NCBI RefSeq assembly: GCF_018476525.1
Contig: NZ_JAHCST010000065.1
Location: forward strand, 1 to 52,546
DNA from: Acrocarpospora catenulata
GTDB lineage: Bacteria > Actinomycetota > Actinomycetes > Streptosporangiales > Streptosporangiaceae
DNA: 52,546 nucleotides
Direction of reading: 5' to 3'
Shown here: one piece after another, positions 50,472 through 52,546 of the stretch
Layout: the number at the start of each line of letters is the position of its first letter
Position numbering within the stretch: the stretch's first letter is position 1
Program-made: the position numbers and the translations under genes
Notes under the pieces: model-generated
What the model saw: only the letters and a program-made list of their open reading frames with translations
Databases searched by the model: none
Told to the model about the DNA's origin: nothing

Positions 50472-52546
50472 GAAGGCCGCTCGACTTCCTGGGCCGGATC
50501 AAGGTCAAGCTGGGGCTGGTGATCGTGCTCGCGGTCATCACCGCGTTCGGGGTCAACGAGGTCGGGCGGGGGCTCGACCTGCCCGGCAACCTGCGCGTCG
50601 CGATCGCCGTCGTCCTTGCGGTGATCATGGTGCAGATCCTGGCCTGGGGAATGACCAAACCGCTCCGCGAGATGGCCGCCGCCGCGCAGACCATCGCCAA
50701 AGGGCGGTACGGCCTGCGCGTCTCGGCCACCTCGCGGGACGAGGTGGGCGAGCTGGCCCGGGCGTTCAACGCGATGGCGGCCGACCTTGGGGAGGTCGAC
50801 CGGCAGCGCCGCGAACTGGTGGCCAACGTCAGTCACGAGCTCCGCACGCCGATCACGGGGTTGCAGGCGGTGCTGGAGAACGTGGTGGACGGGGTGTCCC
50901 CGCCCGATCCCGAGACGCTGGGGACTGCACTGGCGCAGACCCAGCGTCTCGGGCGGTTGGTCGCCCAGTTGCTCGACCTCTCCCGTCTTGAATCCGGGGC
51001 CAGGACCATCGAGGCGGAGACCTTCGAGCTCGGCTCCCTCTGCGACCAAGCCGTCCGCGAGGCCGGTCTGGCCCGCGACACCGTCACTGTCCTGAGCAGG
51101 GTCCCTTCCGGCCTGTACCTCACCGGCGATCAGGCTCTGCTCGCCCAGGTTCTTGCCAACCTCCTCGACAACGCGGTCCGCCACAGCCCCTCCGGCGGCT
51201 CAGTCATCCTCTCCGCCCAACCCGTCGGCTCCCATCTCCACCTCACCGTCGACGACGACGGCCCCGGCATCCCTCCCGCCGAACGCTCCCGTGTCTTCGA
51301 ACGCTTCTCCCGCCTGGACACCGCCCGCGCCACCGACGCCGGCGGCGCCGGCCTCGGCCTGGCCATCACCAAAGAAATCGTCGAACTCCACCACGGCACC
51401 ATCCACATCCCCGACCACCCCAAAGGCTGCCGAATCCTCGTCCAACTCCCCACCCGCCCTCCCCTCTCCAACAAGCCCACCGAACTCCCCCCTGCCCGCC
51501 CTCATCCGGCCTCCACCCCTCGGGACAAGGAACTAGATCACGCTCCAGCCAACGAAGTCCCCTTCGCCCCGGAGCCTCCCCAAACCGTCGGTTCCGCCAA
51601 GGACTCCGCGTCACCGGTAATGACACCCGCCGTATCTCTCGGATCATCGGAGCCGCTCGGCGGTGACCTGCCCCTGGTGCTCCAGCCGGGTCTCGATGGG
51701 CCGCTTGCGGGTGGCCGAGGCCGCGCTCTGTGGGAGCTGGCGGCTGGGGGAGACAGAAGAGTGGGCGGGGGAGAGAACCACGTCGACCACGATCCCGCTC
51801 GTAGGGGTGCGGGAGCCGCCCAGTCCCGTGCGGGGGCTGCTCTGCCGGGTGGGGATGCTGCCGTGTTTAGTGCGGAGGCTGACTTGCCGGGCCGGGATGC
51901 TGCTGTGTCTAGTGCGGGGGCTGCTCTGCCGGGTGGGGATGCTGCCGTGCTTCGCGCGAGGGCTGACCTGTCCGGTGGGGATGCTGCCGTGTCTAGTGCG
52001 GAGGCTGGCCTGCCCGGCGTGGATGCTGCGGTGTTTAGTGCGGGGGTTGGCTTGCCGGGCCGGGATGCTGCTGTGCTTCGCGCGGAGGCTGGCCTGCCGG
52101 GTGGGGATGCTGCTGTGTTTAGTGCGGAGGCTGGCCTGCCGGGCCGGGATGCTGCGGTGTCTGGTGCGGGCTCTGGCTTGCCGGGCCCGGATGCTGCCGT
52201 GCTTCGCGCGGAGGCTGGCCTGCCTGGCGTGGATGTTGGCCTGTCCGGCGTGGAGGCTGCCCTGCTCGGTGGAGCAGGGGCCGACCGAAGGACATCAACG
52301 GTGAGTGGACGGGAGTCCCACGGCAAACACGATCCCGCTCATGTAGGTGAGGAGGCCACCTTGCCCGGCGGAGCCGGGTCTGACCGAAGGTCAACAACGC
52401 TGAGTGGACGGGAGTCTCACGGTAACCGCGATCTCGCTCATGGAGGCGAGGGGGCCGTCCTGCCCGGCGGAGCCGGGTCTGACCGAAGGCCGCACGAGAA
52501 GGACTTCGACGACAATCTCGTCCAGGTGACCGAGAACTACAAGTAC
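50468..52546 (+). CDS. Histidine kinase with long repeat-rich C-terminal extension (partial, open at window end)
   Basis: At least 693 codons without a stop. Residues 1-335 form a compact kinase: two spans (about 13-32 and 41-60), HAMP, phospho-His123 in NVSHELRTPITG, N-box DNAVRHSPSG, G1 DDDGPGIPP and G2 GGAGLGLAI. Kinases of this type normally stop about here. Instead the frame continues through a Pro/Ala-rich linker, about nine 14-residue repeats (DAAVFSAEAGLPGR type, 51854-52231), then 33-residue repeats with GRESHGK and LAHGGE. It ends in non-repeat, high-GC3 sequence (HEKDFDDNLVQVTENYKY). The tail has lower GC3 than the kinase. A fusion, a variable surface or scaffold tail, or a lost stop are possible; the 3' end is outside. 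Confidence 0.8.
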   Translation, partial: MRRPLDFLGRIKVKLGLVIVLAVITAFGVNEVGRGLDLPGNLRVAIAVVLAVIMVQILAWGMTKPLREMAAAAQTIAKGRYGLRVSATSRDEVGELARAFNAMAADLGEVDRQRRELVANVSHELRTPITGLQAVLENVVDGVSPPDPETLGTALAQTQRLGRLVAQLLDLSRLESGARTIEAETFELGSLCDQAVREAGLARDTVTVLSRVPSGLYLTGDQALLAQVLANLLDNAVRHSPSGGSVILSAQPVGSHLHLTVDDDGPGIPPAERSRVFERFSRLDTARATDAGGAGLGLAITKEIVELHHGTIHIPDHPKGCRILVQLPTRPPLSNKPTELPPARPHPASTPRDKELDHAPANEVPFAPEPPQTVGSAKDSASPVMTPAVSLGSSEPLGGDLPLVLQPGLDGPLAGGRGRALWELAAGGDRRVGGGENHVDHDPARRGAGAAQSRAGAALPGGDAAVFSAEADLPGRDAAVSSAGAALPGGDAAVLRARADLSGGDAAVSSAEAGLPGVDAAVFSAGVGLPGRDAAVLRAEAGLPGGDAAVFSAEAGLPGRDAAVSGAGSGLPGPDAAVLRAEAGLPGVDVGLSGVEAALLGGAGADRRTSTVSGRESHGKHDPAHVGEEATLPGGAGSDRRSTTLSGRESHGNRDLAHGGEGAVLPGGAGSDRRPHEKDFDDNLVQVTENYKY
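51827..52252 (+). repeat. 42-bp coding tandem repeat
   Basis: Nine full units of exactly 42 bp (51854-52231) with partial units at both ends. Consensus peptide DAAV[FSL][SR]AEAGLPG[RGV]. Units differ in blocks (FSAE, SSAG and LRAE alternate), suggesting higher-order duplication. Length is a multiple of 3, so copy-number change keeps the kinase frame open; the other two plus frames and the minus strand are also largely open here. Confidence 0.9.
52271..52471 (+). repeat. 99-bp coding tandem repeat
   Basis: Two full units (52271-52369 and 52370-52468) and the beginning of a third at 52469. Each encodes 33 residues starting GAG[AS]DRR and containing SGRESHG and LPG at the end. A degenerate earlier copy is readable near 51745-51830 (GGENHVDHDPAR). 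The left edge of the window resembles this unit. Confidence 0.85.

Noticed and set aside
51663-52304. 213-aa Cys/Arg-rich plus-strand frame over the repeats
   Set aside because: Implausible composition, no ribosome binding site, and lies inside the kinase frame in another phase.
51538-52326. 262-aa Pro/Ala/Ser-rich minus-strand protein over the kinase tail
   Set aside because: The 42-bp repeat leaves several frames open; only the kinase frame is continuous with a real gene and with high-GC3 sequence at the end.
1-52546. Window as a closed circle or plasmid
   Set aside because: The kinase frame would continue in frame into base 1, but a one-in-three coincidence and similar repeats at both ends do not prove closure, and no replication gene is present; the gene content is chromosomal.

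Overview
The window is high-GC DNA (about 70%) from an actinomycete, probably of the order Streptosporangiales. The reasons are strong G/C preference at third codon positions, many GTG starts, ATGA/GTGA gene overlaps, F420-type oxidoreductase and SURF1 genes, actinobacterial STAND/TPR proteins, and a DUF6879 locus. No rRNA, tRNA, CRISPR array, transposase or phage gene was seen. Most of it reads as ordinary chromosome with a few accessory patches.

Layout. 1-2245: a repeat-like left edge, an HtrA-type secreted protease and a divergent single-pass membrane protein. 2329-12751: a lipid/sterol side-chain catabolic block: a double-domain acyl-CoA dehydrogenase, a nitronate-monooxygenase-like flavoenzyme, a crotonase divergent from a four-gene operon (acyl-CoA ligase, DUF35 protein, two degenerate thiolases) and a FadD19-like ligase. 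The crotonase/ligase promoter holds a perfect palindrome matching the KstR2-type consensus. The combination fits breakdown of C-24-branched (plant) sterol side chains. 12756-16008: a three-gene minus-strand operon (66-aa protein, DUF6879 protein, and a GNAT-NB-ARC-TPR fusion), the most unusual locus here. 16294-27487: SURF1/DUF3817, a small membrane protein, gamma-glutamyltransferase, a membrane/cupredoxin fusion, a substrate-binding/VWA protein, an M20 peptidase, an aminotransferase and alanine dehydrogenase. 27488-30032: a 14-bp tandem repeat followed by a STAND/TPR gene broken by two +1 shifts.

30029-41860: threonine dehydratase-like enzyme, a NarL-type two-component pair, membrane proteins, a LysE exporter, then a carotenoid oxygenase-LLM oxidoreductase pair divergent from a tandem HxlR regulator and an acyl-CoA/acyl-AMP ligase, and oligopeptidase B. 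41932-48639: a tightly overlapped peptide-type ABC importer operon (SBP, two permeases, two ATPases) ending in a histone-deacetylase-fold amidohydrolase. This suggests uptake of an acetylated amine or peptide that is deacetylated inside. 48803-52546: arylamine N-acetyltransferase, then an OmpR-type regulator with a histidine kinase whose reading frame runs on for more than 350 codons of 42-bp and 99-bp repeats and is still open at the window end. The left edge of the window (1-100) resembles the 99-bp unit of that tail.
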